A stretch of DNA of 35,025 nt from an uncultured Verrucomicrobiota bacterium. Its GTDB lineage: Bacteria > Verrucomicrobiota > Verrucomicrobiia > Limisphaerales > UBA9464. The notes below the pieces were generated by a model. That model was not told the DNA's origin. It did not search any database and saw nothing but the letters and a program-made list of their open reading frames with translations. Shown one piece after another: positions 16,589-25,633 of this stretch (the stretch's first letter is position 1; each line of letters opens with the position of its first letter). The position numbers and the translations under genes are program-made. Where the stretch lies: positions 1 to 35,025 of the forward strand of contig CAIVQB010000075.1 in the NCBI GenBank assembly GCA_903907925.1. Direction: 5' to 3'.

Positions 16589-16604
16589 GCTTTCACACCC
16601 ACCC

Positions 16605-17051
16605 TCAATCCCACACATACGCCTCGTCGAACTCGACTTGGTACCGCCGCAACAATTCGCGGAACTCCTCCTGAAACGTCCGCCGCCGGTGATGCTGTTC
16701 CTGATTGCGGATGTATTCCGTCACGGCCTCCGCCTGCGCCGCTCCGATGGAAAACGCGCCGTAGCCCGCCTGCCATCCGAACTCGCGGACTCCTTGTTCC
16801 TTCATCCACTTGGATGACTCGACCTTGAGTTCCTTGACGGCGTCGGACAGCGCCCGGTTCTTCGACAAACGGAAGAGGATGTGGACATGGTCCGTCACGC
16901 CGCCAACCAGTAGCGCGGGGCATTCAATCGCCTGGCCGGCACCGGCGAGATAAGCGTGCAGACGCGGGGCGTCCTCCGCCGGAATCAGCGGCACCCGGCC
17001 CTTGGTAGAAAAAACGAGGTGAACGTAGATTTGGGCGAGAGACTGGGGCAT
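16605..17051 (-). CDS. REP-associated tyrosine transposase (RAYT, IS200/IS605 Y1-like)
   Basis: A 148-residue single-strand HUH nuclease of the TnpA_REP family. The HUH motif is HVH (His55 and His57 in DHVHILFRL). The nucleophile is probably Tyr113 in EYIRNQEQHH, with Gln117 four residues later as in IS200 enzymes. The N-terminus (YVHLVFSTKGR) and the C-terminal end (DEAYVWD) are hallmarks of RAYTs. ATG 17051 gives the normal N-terminus (MPQSLAQIYVHLVF); an in-frame start at 17075 adds eight residues. No partner tnpB and no IS ends are seen. Instead the gene is flanked on both sides by palindromic repeats sharing a GAYAACAAAG leader, the expected association of a domesticated, REP-processing enzyme. 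Confidence 0.93.
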   Translation of the reverse strand: MPQSLAQIYVHLVFSTKGRVPLIPAEDAPRLHAYLAGAGQAIECPALLVGGVTDHVHILFRLSKNRALSDAVKELKVESSKWMKEQGVREFGWQAGYGAFSIGAAQAEAVTEYIRNQEQHHRRRTFQEEFRELLRRYQVEFDEAYVWD

Positions 17052-17079
17052 GGCGAAAGGCTGTGAACAGGGCACGGAT

Positions 17080-17482
17080 TGTCACGCCCTTTCAGGGCTG
17101 GCTCCGCTTGTGCCTTCAACCCAAGGCTGCGCCTTGGGCTTTGTTGTCACGCCCCGTTGGGGCGAAGACAGACGCGCAAGAGCACGCAGGCGCGAAAGAG
17201 AACACGCCAACGGTTCGGCGTGACGCCACAACCACCACACCGCGGCCCGTGCCCTGAAAGGGCGGGATAACAAAGCCCAGGGCAACGCCCTGGGTTTGCG
17301 TCGCCAACGTCTCCAGCCCTGAAGGGGCGAGACAACTGCGGCAAGGCTTTGCCATCAGTCGCCAGCGGGGGACAGAACGCGGATTCGGATGTCCATGTGT
17401 CCCGCCCTTTCAGGGCTGGGTGGTTCTCGGGCCGTTCACCCAGGGCGTTACCCTGGGCTTTGTTGTCTTGCCCCTTTGGGGC
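17080..17482. repeat. Cluster of three REP-like units upstream of the transposase gene
   Basis: Unit one is at 17080-17165: CGCCCTTTCAGGGCTGG, then CCCAAGGC TGC GCCTTGGG plus CTTTGTTGTC (17120-17148), then GCCCCGTTGGGGC. Unit two, opposite, is at about 17250-17335: CCCTGAAAGGGCGG, GATAACAAAG with CCCAGGGC AAC GCCCTGGG (17266-17294), then CAGCCCTGAAGGGGCG. Unit three is at 17398-17482: CCGCCCTTTCAGGGCTGG, then CCCAGGGC GTT ACCCTGGG plus CTTTGTTGTC (17439-17467), then GCCCCTTTGGGGC. These fill most of the 549 bases between the transposase gene and the large secreted-protein gene; no gene is seen here. Confidence 0.88.
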
Positions 17483-17600
17483 GTGAACCGCGCCACCGCC
17501 ATCCTCCTGCCTTCCGGCTTTCCAAATTCTTCCCTCTCTCCGCAAAAAAATTCGCCGCCCCCGGTAACCCGCCCCTCTGAACGGGTCTGGAACGGGTGGA

Positions 17601-20600
17601 ATGAAAAACCCATCGCCTTCGGACTCCACGAACGCCGGCCGCGCCACCCGGTCTTTTGCCTCGCTCCGCTCCGCCTGGAACCGGCTGCCTGCCCTGCTGC
17701 TCGCCGCCCTCGGACTGCTCGCCCCGGCCGCCTTGCACGCCGGGCAATACTTCCAGGACTTTTCCTCGTCCACCGTCGGCGCGACGACGTTCAGTGACGG
17801 CTCGGACCTGTCCAGCGACCGGCCCGGGACGGTGGCGATGGTGCAGGATGCCACCCTCAAGGAACTCGCCCTGACCGCCAGCGGCACCGTCAACACCCAC
17901 AGCGCCTTCCGGCTGCCCGACCTCGACCCCGGCACGCCGGTCTATGCGTTCTCCGCGCGATGGAACTCGCAGGTCAACGGCGATTTCGAGAACGCCGCCG
18001 ACGGCTTCTCGTTCAACTTCGGCCAACTGGGCGCGCTCGACCTCGTCAATGCCACGGCGACGCAGGAGGCCGGCTACGGCACCGGCCTTACGTTCGGAGT
18101 GCAAACCTACCTGGGCGGCAATCCTGGCTTCGATCTGCGCGTCAACGGCAGCGTCGTCGCCACCGTCACCAACGACCCCGGGCTGCAGTGGGGCGTCTCC
18201 AGCGGCACCCGCCATCTGTTCGAGGTGGACTGGAATTACCTCACCGGCCTTACGGTGCGCCTGGACGGCAACCCGGTCTTCACCAACGTCGCCACGCCGG
18301 GCTTCACCCCGCAGGCCGGCGACCGCTTCGTGTGGGCGGCGCGCTGCGGCGGCGGGTTCGCCGAGGAGGTGCGGCTGGACAACGTCCTCGTGCTGACCGG
18401 CGGCAACCTGGTGCGCGTCGCGACGACCGCCCCGTATTTCAAGGACGGCGAGAATTCCCCCAGCCAGACCGCCGACAAGGCCTTCGACGGGAACATCGCC
18501 ACCAAATGGCTGACCTTCAATCACCCCGCCGGCTTCGTGGGCGCGACCGTCTCGGGCAATCACTCGGTGCGCGCCTATGCACTGAGTTCGGCCGAGGATT
18601 TTTCGGTGCGCGACCCGCTGACGTGGACGCTGGAGGGCAGCGGCGACGGCGGCTCGAGCTGGTCTTCCGCCGGGAGCGGTGGCGGCCATTTCGCGAACCG
18701 CAACGAGACGCGGTTCTGGGCCGGCACCAGCGCGTCCACCTTCGGCGCGTTCCGGTTGAACATCGCCGCGAACAACGGCGGAACTGAAATCCAGCTCGCG
18801 GAAATGGCGCTCTATGAGTTCAGCCCCGTGCGGCTCGTCACCGTGGCCGACGAGGCCGGCCTCCGCGCCGCGCTGACCGGTCAGCAGGCCGGCGACACCA
18901 TCCGCTTTGCCAACGACATCACGCTGACCACGGGCGACCTGCCGGCGGTGCAGCAGGGCATCACGATTGACGGCAACGGCCACACGCTGGATGGGAACAA
19001 CCAGTTCCGCGGCCTCTTCGTGGTCTCCTTCGTGCCTGGCACGGCGACCTTCCAGAATGTCAGCGTGGCCATCCAGAACCTCACCATCCAACACGCCAAG
19101 GCCAGGGGCGGCAATGGCTATGCCAACGCCGGCGGTGGCGCGGGCCTGGGCGGGGCGCTGTTCGTCGGCAACCTCGCGAGCGTGACCGTGCAGAATGTCC
19201 AACTGACGGCCAACCAGGCGGTGGGTGGCACGGGCGGCGGCAACACCGGCTTCGGCGCAGGTGGCGGGATGGGTGGTCATGGCGCCAACGGTGATGGTGG
19301 CGGAGGCGGCATCGGCGTGGGTGCGGACGGCAGATTTAATGGGAATGGCGGCGCGGGCATCGTTTTGGGCGCGGCCAGCGGCGGAAGTGCTGCTGCGCCT
19401 GACGGCAACGGCGGTCCAGGCGGCGGCGGCGGTGGCAGCGGTCACGGAACCTCCTCGGTCGGGGCCGGCGGTGGTGTTGGCGGGGGCAATTCCCCATCCC
19501 TTCCGGGCGGCACTGGGCTGGGCGGCTTTGGTGGCGGTGGCGGTGGCGGCGTTCCGGGCGCTGCCGGAGGTTTTGGCGGCGGCGGCGGATTTTCCAAAAG
19601 CGGCGGCTTCGGCGGCGGCGGCGGGAGCTCCAACGGGAGCGGTGGCTTTGGCGGCGGCAATGGTGGGAGCATCGGCGGCGGCGGCGCGGGCCTGGGCGGC
19701 GCACTCTTTGTCCAGCAAGGCGGCAGCCTGACGTTGGCCGGCCCGCTCACGCTCAATGGCAATTCCGTCACTGGCGGTGCCGTTGCCGGCAGCGGCGCAC
19801 CCGGCTCGGCCTTCGGCAGCGGCCTCTTTTTCGAGGGCAACAACACCGTGACCTTCGCGCCGGGGGCGGGCGAGACCCAGACCGTTGCCGACGTCATCGG
19901 CGACAAGAGCGGCAACGGTGGCACGGGCGGCCCCGGCGACTCCGTCAGTGTCATCAAGGCCGGTGCGGGCACGCTCGTGCTTTCCGCAGCGAACACCTAC
20001 GTCGGCGACACCACGGTCCAGGAAGGCGCGTTGCTCGTGAACGGTTCGCTCGCCTCTTTCCCGGGGAACTCCGGCACCGAGGTCACGGTCGCCAGCGGCG
20101 CGACGCTCGGCGGGACGGGCACCATCGGCGCACGGACGACCGTGAACGGCACGCTGTCGCCGGGCGCATCCATCGGCACGCTGACCTTCAATAATGCGCT
20201 CACGCTGGGCGCGGGCAGCACGACGTTCATCGAGCTGGACAAATCCGTGCCGGCCCACGACGTGGCGCGCTCGCTCTCGATTGTGACCTATGGCGGCGCG
20301 CTCGTGGTGACCAACCTCGGCGGCACGCTCGCCGCGGGCGACAGCTTCAAGATTTTCGACGCGGCCAGCTATGCCGGCACGTTCAGCAGCCTCACCCTCC
20401 CCGCGCTGCCGCCGGGGCTGTCGTGGAGCACCGCCGGCCTCGCGTTGGACGGGACGCTGCATGTCGTGTCGCCGCTCTACCTCGTGAACGACGAGGCGGG
20501 CCTCCGCACGGCGACCCTCTGCGCGGTCGCTGGCGACACCATCCGCTTCGCCAGCGACGTCACGCTCACCACCGGCGACCTGTATGCCCTGCAGCAGAGC

Positions 20601-23600
20601 GTCACCATCGAGGGCGACGGCCACACGCTGGACGGCAACAACCAGTTCCGCGGCTTCTTCGTGGTGTCCTTCGTGCCCGGCACGGCGACGTTCCAGAGCG
20701 TCAACGTGACGATTCGGAACCTGACCCTCCAGCACACGCGGGCCAGGGGCGGCACTGGCGGAGCCAACGGCGGTGGCGGCGCGGGCCTGGGCGGCGCGCT
20801 GTTCGTGGGCAACCTCGCGACAGTGAACGTGGACAACCTGCAAATCCGCACGAACAGCGCCACCGGCGGAAACGGCGGCGGCACCACCGGCACGGGCGGG
20901 GGAGGCGGCCTGGGCGGCAACGGCAGCATCAATGGCGGCGGCGGCGGCGTGGGGGTGGGAGCGGATGGTGGAGATGCCACCGTCAGCGGTGCTCCGGGAA
21001 TCGTCGTGGGTGCGGCTCCGGGTGGTGACGGCAATGTTGGCAGCCTTGGCGTCGTTGGGGGCATTGGTGGCATCAACGGTGGCGGCGGCGGCGGCAGGGA
21101 CGCCGGCGGCGGCGGCGGCGGCGGTGTCGGCGGATTCAACTTCAGCGGAACTCCACACAATAAGGACGGCGGTTTCGGCGGCGGCGGCGGCGGCGGTTTT
21201 CCCGGCGGCAATGGCGGCTTCGGTGGCGGTGCTGCAAATGGGAACGGTAAAACCGGCGGTTTCGGCGGTGGTGGTGGTTCAGGTACACTATCAGCCAGCG
21301 GTGGTTTCGGCGGTGGCAACGGCGGCGGCGGCAGTTTTGGCGGCGGCGGTGGCGGTGGCCTGGGCGGCGCGATTTTCGTCATGCAGGGCGGCGTGCTGAA
21401 TGTGTCCGGCCCGCTGTCCCTTCACGACAGCACGGTGGCCGCCGGTGCGGCGGGCGGCGGCGCGGCCTTGCCCGGCTCGGCCTTCGGCAGCGGCATCTTC
21501 ATCAACGGCACGGGCGCCCTGACTTTCGCGCCCGCCACCGGCGAGATCGCGACGGTGAGCGATGAAATCGCCGACCAGTCCGGCAACGGCGGCACGGGCG
21601 GCAACGCGGGCACCGCCTCGTTGATCAAGAACGGCGCGGGCACGCTCATCCTGAGTGCCGCGAATACCTACACCGGCACGACCACGGTCAACGCCGGCAC
21701 ACTGCGCGTAAACGGCTCGCTGGCGTCCGGCGCGGTCACGGTCGCGAACGGCACGACGCTTGGCGGCACCGGCACCGTCGGCGGCACGGCGACCATCGAC
21801 GGCACCCTGGCACCGGGAAATTCCATCGGCACGATGACCTTCGGCACCGACCTCACGCTTCCGGCGGACAGCACGACGGCCATCGAGCTGAGCGCGTCGC
21901 TGCACACCAACGACGTGGTGCAGGTGCTGGGGACAGTGACCTACGGCGGCACGCTGGTGGTGTCGAACCTCGGCGGCACGTTCGCCGTCGGCGACAGCTT
22001 CCAGATCTTCAATGCGACCGGCTACGCGGGCGCGTTCGACACGATCACTCTGCCTGCGCTGCCGGCGACGCTGCGCTGGAACACCAACAGCCTCGCGATC
22101 GACGGGACGCTGCGATTGGTGAGCACGACCCAGACCGTGACCGACGAGGCCACCCTGCGTGACGCGCTGGCCACGGTCGTGGACGGCGACACCATCCGCT
22201 TCGCGAACGACATCACCCTGGCCAGTGGCGACCTGCCCATCGTGCAGAAGAGCATCACCATCGCCGGTGCCGGCCACACCCTGGACGGTGGCGACCAGTA
22301 TCGCGGTCTCTTCGTGGTGGCCTTCGTGCCCGGCACGGCAACGTTCACCAACGTCACTGTGGCGATTGAGAATCTCACCATTCAAAACGCGAAAGCCCAG
22401 GGCGGCTCCGGTGGCTACAATGCCGGCGGCGGTGCGGGTCTGGGTGGTGCGCTGTTCGTCGGCAACCTGGCGACGGTGAGCGCGAGCAACCTGCAGATCG
22501 TCACGAACCGCGCCACCGGTGGTGACGGCGGTGCAGCGCTCGGTTTCGGTGGTGGCGGTGGCATGGGCGGAAACGGCGGCACGTCCGGTAACTTCACCGG
22601 CGGCGGCGGCCTGGGCTCGGGGGCGAACGGTGGCACTTTCAGCGACGGTGCTCCCGGCATCGCCCTGGGCGCGGCTCCGGGCGGTCTGGGCATTGCGGGC
22701 GTGGGTCACCTCGGTGGCATCAACGGCGGCGGCGGCGCGGGGGACTCCCTCGGCGGCGGTGGCGGTGGTGTCGGCGGCCAGAACGGCGATGACGGCTTCG
22801 CGGGCGGCTTTGGCGGCGGCGGCGGCGGACAACCTCTCGTCGGTCCGGGCGCGCCCGTCAGTGGCAGCGGCGGATTCGGCGGTGGTGGCGGCGACTTGCA
22901 ACCCGGCGGGTTCGGCGGCGGCGGCGGCGTGGCCAACATCGGCGGTTTCGGTGGCGGCGACGGCGCGGGTGCGGGCGGCGGCGGGGGTGGCGGTGCGGGT
23001 CTGGGCGGCGCGATCTTTGTGATGGAAGGGGGCAGCCTGACTCTGTCCGGGTCGCTGGCCCTTCACGACAGCACGGTAGCGGGTGGCGCAGAGGCCGGGG
23101 TCTCGGCGTTTCCCGGTTCAGCCTTCGGCAGCGGTTTGTTCCTCCAGGGCAATGGCTCGGTGACCTTCTCGCCCGACACCGGGGAGACGCAGACCGTGGC
23201 CAATGACATTGCCGACCAGTCGGGCAGCGGCGGCACCGGTGGCAACGCGGGCGTGGGTGGCATCATCAAGACCGGCGCGGGCACGCTCGTTCTTTCCGGT
23301 GCGAACACCTACACCGGCACCACAGTGGTCAGCACCGGCCTGCTGCAGGTGGACGGCTCCATCGGCACGGGCGCGGTGGACGTCACCGACGACGGAGTGC
23401 TGGGCGGCAGCGGCACCATCGGCGGCCCGGTCACCATGGGGGGCATCCTTTCGCCCGGTGCGGGCATCGGCACCCTGACCTTCAGCGTCGCGCCGTCTCT
23501 GACGCCAGACGCCCTGACCTATCTCGAACTGAAACGGTTGCCGCACACCAACGACGTGGTGCGCGTGCTCGGGCCGATGACCTACGGCGGCGTGCTGTCG

Positions 23601-24308
23601 GTGGTCAACCTCGGCGGCACGCTCGCGGCCGGCGACAGCTTCAAGCTCTTCGATGCCACCGGTTACGCCGGCGTGTTCAGCAGTTTCGACCTGCCCGCGC
23701 TGCCGCCGGGCCGTGCCTGGGACACCAGCCACCTGACCCTCGACGGGACCCTGCGGGTGATGAAGACGAATACCGACCCGATCGCCGGCCCCGACACGCT
23801 GACCTGCGCTCCAGGGCGCAGCGTGAAGGTGGCGTTGTCCGCCCTGCTGGCAAACGACACCGACAGCGACGGGCCCTCCGCGCTCAGCATCACGACGGTC
23901 GCTTCGCTCTCGGCGAATGGAGCGACGGTGCGGGTGGTGAGTGGCACCGTAATCTACGAGGCCGGAACGGCCGGCGGGACCGACAGCTTCACCTACACGG
24001 TGAGTGATGGCGCGGACACGGTGACTGGCACCGTCACCGTGACCGTGACCGAGCCGGGAACGCCGACGCAGAACGTCACCGGCACCCTGCTCACCGGCGC
24101 GCCCGGTTCCGAGCAGATGCAGGTCGGGGCGGCGGGCATCCCCGGCCGGAGCTACCGGTTGCAGATCACCAGCAGCCTCACGTCGCCCATCACCTGGACC
24201 GACCTGGGCACCGTCCAGACCGCACCGGCCAACGGCCAGTTGCAGTTCAACGATCCATCGCCCGTGTCCCCGCGCTTCTATCGCGTGATGGAAACCGCCG
24301 GCCACTGA
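17601..24308 (+). CDS. Giant secreted Gly-rich protein with three tandem modules and autotransporter-associated repeats
   Basis: A 2235-residue exported protein. The signal peptide (LPALLLAALGLLAPAALHA) ends near residue 48. A legume-lectin-like domain (about 50-270) and a discoidin/F5-8C-like domain (about 275-410) follow. Three tandem modules of about 550 residues start near residues 416, 964 and 1515. Each has a DEAxLR..GDTIRFANDITL segment, a parallel-beta-helix-like segment (GHTLDGNNQFRG, ENLTIQ), a long Gly-rich stretch, and an autotransporter-associated beta-strand repeat (KTGAGTLVLSGANTYTGTT). The last part holds a cadherin-like repeat (SALLANDTDSDGP..DSFTYTVSDG) and a beta-rich end (SYRLQITSSLTSPITWTDLG). 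No outer-membrane barrel or PEP-CTERM tail is visible, so the export route is unclear. An adhesin or matrix role is inferred. Confidence 0.9.
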   Translation: MKNPSPSDSTNAGRATRSFASLRSAWNRLPALLLAALGLLAPAALHAGQYFQDFSSSTVGATTFSDGSDLSSDRPGTVAMVQDATLKELALTASGTVNTHSAFRLPDLDPGTPVYAFSARWNSQVNGDFENAADGFSFNFGQLGALDLVNATATQEAGYGTGLTFGVQTYLGGNPGFDLRVNGSVVATVTNDPGLQWGVSSGTRHLFEVDWNYLTGLTVRLDGNPVFTNVATPGFTPQAGDRFVWAARCGGGFAEEVRLDNVLVLTGGNLVRVATTAPYFKDGENSPSQTADKAFDGNIATKWLTFNHPAGFVGATVSGNHSVRAYALSSAEDFSVRDPLTWTLEGSGDGGSSWSSAGSGGGHFANRNETRFWAGTSASTFGAFRLNIAANNGGTEIQLAEMALYEFSPVRLVTVADEAGLRAALTGQQAGDTIRFANDITLTTGDLPAVQQGITIDGNGHTLDGNNQFRGLFVVSFVPGTATFQNVSVAIQNLTIQHAKARGGNGYANAGGGAGLGGALFVGNLASVTVQNVQLTANQAVGGTGGGNTGFGAGGGMGGHGANGDGGGGGIGVGADGRFNGNGGAGIVLGAASGGSAAAPDGNGGPGGGGGGSGHGTSSVGAGGGVGGGNSPSLPGGTGLGGFGGGGGGGVPGAAGGFGGGGGFSKSGGFGGGGGSSNGSGGFGGGNGGSIGGGGAGLGGALFVQQGGSLTLAGPLTLNGNSVTGGAVAGSGAPGSAFGSGLFFEGNNTVTFAPGAGETQTVADVIGDKSGNGGTGGPGDSVSVIKAGAGTLVLSAANTYVGDTTVQEGALLVNGSLASFPGNSGTEVTVASGATLGGTGTIGARTTVNGTLSPGASIGTLTFNNALTLGAGSTTFIELDKSVPAHDVARSLSIVTYGGALVVTNLGGTLAAGDSFKIFDAASYAGTFSSLTLPALPPGLSWSTAGLALDGTLHVVSPLYLVNDEAGLRTATLCAVAGDTIRFASDVTLTTGDLYALQQSVTIEGDGHTLDGNNQFRGFFVVSFVPGTATFQSVNVTIRNLTLQHTRARGGTGGANGGGGAGLGGALFVGNLATVNVDNLQIRTNSATGGNGGGTTGTGGGGGLGGNGSINGGGGGVGVGADGGDATVSGAPGIVVGAAPGGDGNVGSLGVVGGIGGINGGGGGGRDAGGGGGGGVGGFNFSGTPHNKDGGFGGGGGGGFPGGNGGFGGGAANGNGKTGGFGGGGGSGTLSASGGFGGGNGGGGSFGGGGGGGLGGAIFVMQGGVLNVSGPLSLHDSTVAAGAAGGGAALPGSAFGSGIFINGTGALTFAPATGEIATVSDEIADQSGNGGTGGNAGTASLIKNGAGTLILSAANTYTGTTTVNAGTLRVNGSLASGAVTVANGTTLGGTGTVGGTATIDGTLAPGNSIGTMTFGTDLTLPADSTTAIELSASLHTNDVVQVLGTVTYGGTLVVSNLGGTFAVGDSFQIFNATGYAGAFDTITLPALPATLRWNTNSLAIDGTLRLVSTTQTVTDEATLRDALATVVDGDTIRFANDITLASGDLPIVQKSITIAGAGHTLDGGDQYRGLFVVAFVPGTATFTNVTVAIENLTIQNAKAQGGSGGYNAGGGAGLGGALFVGNLATVSASNLQIVTNRATGGDGGAALGFGGGGGMGGNGGTSGNFTGGGGLGSGANGGTFSDGAPGIALGAAPGGLGIAGVGHLGGINGGGGAGDSLGGGGGGVGGQNGDDGFAGGFGGGGGGQPLVGPGAPVSGSGGFGGGGGDLQPGGFGGGGGVANIGGFGGGDGAGAGGGGGGGAGLGGAIFVMEGGSLTLSGSLALHDSTVAGGAEAGVSAFPGSAFGSGLFLQGNGSVTFSPDTGETQTVANDIADQSGSGGTGGNAGVGGIIKTGAGTLVLSGANTYTGTTVVSTGLLQVDGSIGTGAVDVTDDGVLGGSGTIGGPVTMGGILSPGAGIGTLTFSVAPSLTPDALTYLELKRLPHTNDVVRVLGPMTYGGVLSVVNLGGTLAAGDSFKLFDATGYAGVFSSFDLPALPPGRAWDTSHLTLDGTLRVMKTNTDPIAGPDTLTCAPGRSVKVALSALLANDTDSDGPSALSITTVASLSANGATVRVVSGTVIYEAGTAGGTDSFTYTVSDGADTVTGTVTVTVTEPGTPTQNVTGTLLTGAPGSEQMQVGAAGIPGRSYRLQITSSLTSPITWTDLGTVQTAPANGQLQFNDPSPVSPRFYRVMETAGH
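18848..23760 (+). repeat. Three tandem 1.65-kb coding modules
   Basis: The segment starting GACGAGGC recurs at 18848, 20490 and 22143, giving periods of 1642 and 1653 bases. Long blocks such as the one coding for FRGLFVVSFVPGTATF and GGGAGLGGALFVGN are near-identical in the three copies, while the Gly-rich parts differ in length. This points to internal duplication within the gene. Confidence 0.9.
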
Positions 24309-24326
24309 ACAGAAAAACTTCTCCCC

Positions 24327-25070
24327 ATGAGAAACCTCAGCCTCCGAACAGGTCTGGAATCAGTGATGAAAACCAACTGTCTCCTTCGTCTGGCCACGCT
24401 GCTCAGCCTCGCCGGTGTCACCGCCCAGGCCGCGGTCATCATCACCTCCGACTCTCCCAACAGCGTCATTCCCGACGATAGCGCCACCGGCCTCACCTCC
24501 ACGGTGCACGTCACCGAGTCGCAGACGATTTCGTCGGTGAGCGTCTCGCTGGACCTCAGCGTGCCATCCGGTCTGAACGGCTGGATCGGCGATCTTTACG
24601 CCTACGTCCAGCATGGCTCCGACCTGGCCGTGCTCCTGAATCGTCCCGGGCGCACCGACAGCACTCCCGATGGCTACAATGACGGGCAGAACGCCTCGCT
24701 CACCTTCACCGACGGAGCGGTCAACGGGGACATCCATGACTACCGATTCACGCTGTTCGGCAACGAGATCACGCCGCTGACGAGTACGCTGGGCGGGATC
24801 TGGGCTCCCGACGGACGCGTTGCCGACCCTGCCACGGTGACAGCCGCCAGTCCGCGCAGCGCGACCCTGAGCCAGTTTACCGGCGGGAGTTCTGACGGCA
24901 GCTGGACCCTCTTCATCGCGGACCTATCCGGTGGCGGGCAATACCGGCTCGACAGTTGGAGCCTCACCGTCAACGAATTCACCCCGGTACCTGAGCCTGC
25001 TTCGATGACGGTGCTTACGGCGGTCAGCCTCGGTGGCTGGCTTCTGTTCCGAAGGGCGTGCCGACGGTGA
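24327..25070 (+). CDS. PEP-CTERM sorting-signal protein with P-domain-like region
   Basis: A 247-residue exported protein. The C-terminus VPEPASMTVLTAVSLGGWLL followed by FRRACRR has the full PEP-CTERM layout: the PEP motif, a membrane helix and a basic tail, the target of exosortase. The middle (TISSVSVSLDLSVPSGLNGW, IGDLYAYVQHGSDLAVLLNR, SWTLFIADLSGGGQYRLDSWSL) resembles the P-domain found after subtilisin-like proprotein convertases, here without a protease. The signal peptide is MKTNCLLRLATLLSLAGVTA followed by QA, which favours the ATG at 24366; ATG 24327 adds 13 residues. It lies 18 bases after the giant-protein gene and is probably co-transcribed. No exosortase gene is in the window. 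Confidence 0.88.
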   Translation: MRNLSLRTGLESVMKTNCLLRLATLLSLAGVTAQAAVIITSDSPNSVIPDDSATGLTSTVHVTESQTISSVSVSLDLSVPSGLNGWIGDLYAYVQHGSDLAVLLNRPGRTDSTPDGYNDGQNASLTFTDGAVNGDIHDYRFTLFGNEITPLTSTLGGIWAPDGRVADPATVTAASPRSATLSQFTGGSSDGSWTLFIADLSGGGQYRLDSWSLTVNEFTPVPEPASMTVLTAVSLGGWLLFRRACRR

Positions 25071-25633
25071 CCAAACAAGCTGGTGTAGAAGCCAGTTGAG
25101 AATTACGGCGGGGCACCTTTTTGCTCCCTTTCGACCGCGCAGCCGAGCGGAAAAAACGTTGGCTGTTACGGAACACAATGGAGCATCTGTTTTTGCGCTA
25201 TTGTACGCTCTTCCGTGTAGTGGCCTTGTTTTTAACAAGTGCAGAGGAACCAATAAGGACGGCCTCAAGATCGTATTGTGACGCAGGATAACGACAGCCA
25301 TTTCGAGGATTCCAAAACCGCCGATCGCATTCGATTCGTCCTGTCTGAATCATTACTCATGGGTGGCATCCACTTCCTGCCTTCGTGATCGCAGCCGAAG
25401 GATCAACACGTTTGGGTTCAAACGACGAAACTGGATCCACCCTTCTGTGAACAGAACACCCGGTGCCAGACGCAGTCAGAATTTGTGTCCGTCTGTGTTT
25501 ATCTGTGGTGGACGCCCTCTTCTCCTGTATCAATCCGGTTTAGAGCCCGTCCGAACCCAGAAAACGACTGGCCTCCATCGACGATTCGCTGGAAGGTGAG
25601 CGGATCACCCGTCGCCGTCCGACCTCCATCCTT
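25071..25633. other. 563-base gene-free region
   Basis: No convincing gene is seen; short open frames here lack start context and recognisable sequence. The region has lower GC than its neighbours by eye. It contains a small hairpin, CTTGTT TTT AACAAG (25225-25239). It also contains a repeat-like stretch at 25480-25508 (AATTTGTGTCCGTCTGTG, TTTATCTGTGG) of a type that recurs in other intergenic spaces here. The promoter of the downstream propeller gene is presumably inside. Confidence 0.5.

Noticed and set aside
17080-17482. Repeat cluster considered as a CRISPR array
   Set aside because: Units alternate in orientation, spacing is irregular and each unit is palindromic, which fits REP-like elements rather than CRISPR repeats.
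19230-19730. Possible CRISPR array in the Gly-rich repeat region
   Set aside because: The repeats are degenerate GGC-type codon repeats inside a coding frame, with no constant repeat and unique-spacer pattern.
17448-21158. A 1236-codon open frame on the minus strand opposite the giant secreted-protein gene
   Set aside because: It mirrors the GC-rich Gly/Ala codons of the plus-strand gene, has Ala/Arg-rich sequence without a recognisable domain or signal peptide, and no plausible start context. The same holds for the 591-codon frame at 21291-23066 and the 395-codon frame at 23118-24305.
25363-25599. A 78-codon plus-strand open frame in the gene-free region
   Set aside because: It contains the dispersed-repeat sequence, has no start context or recognisable motif.
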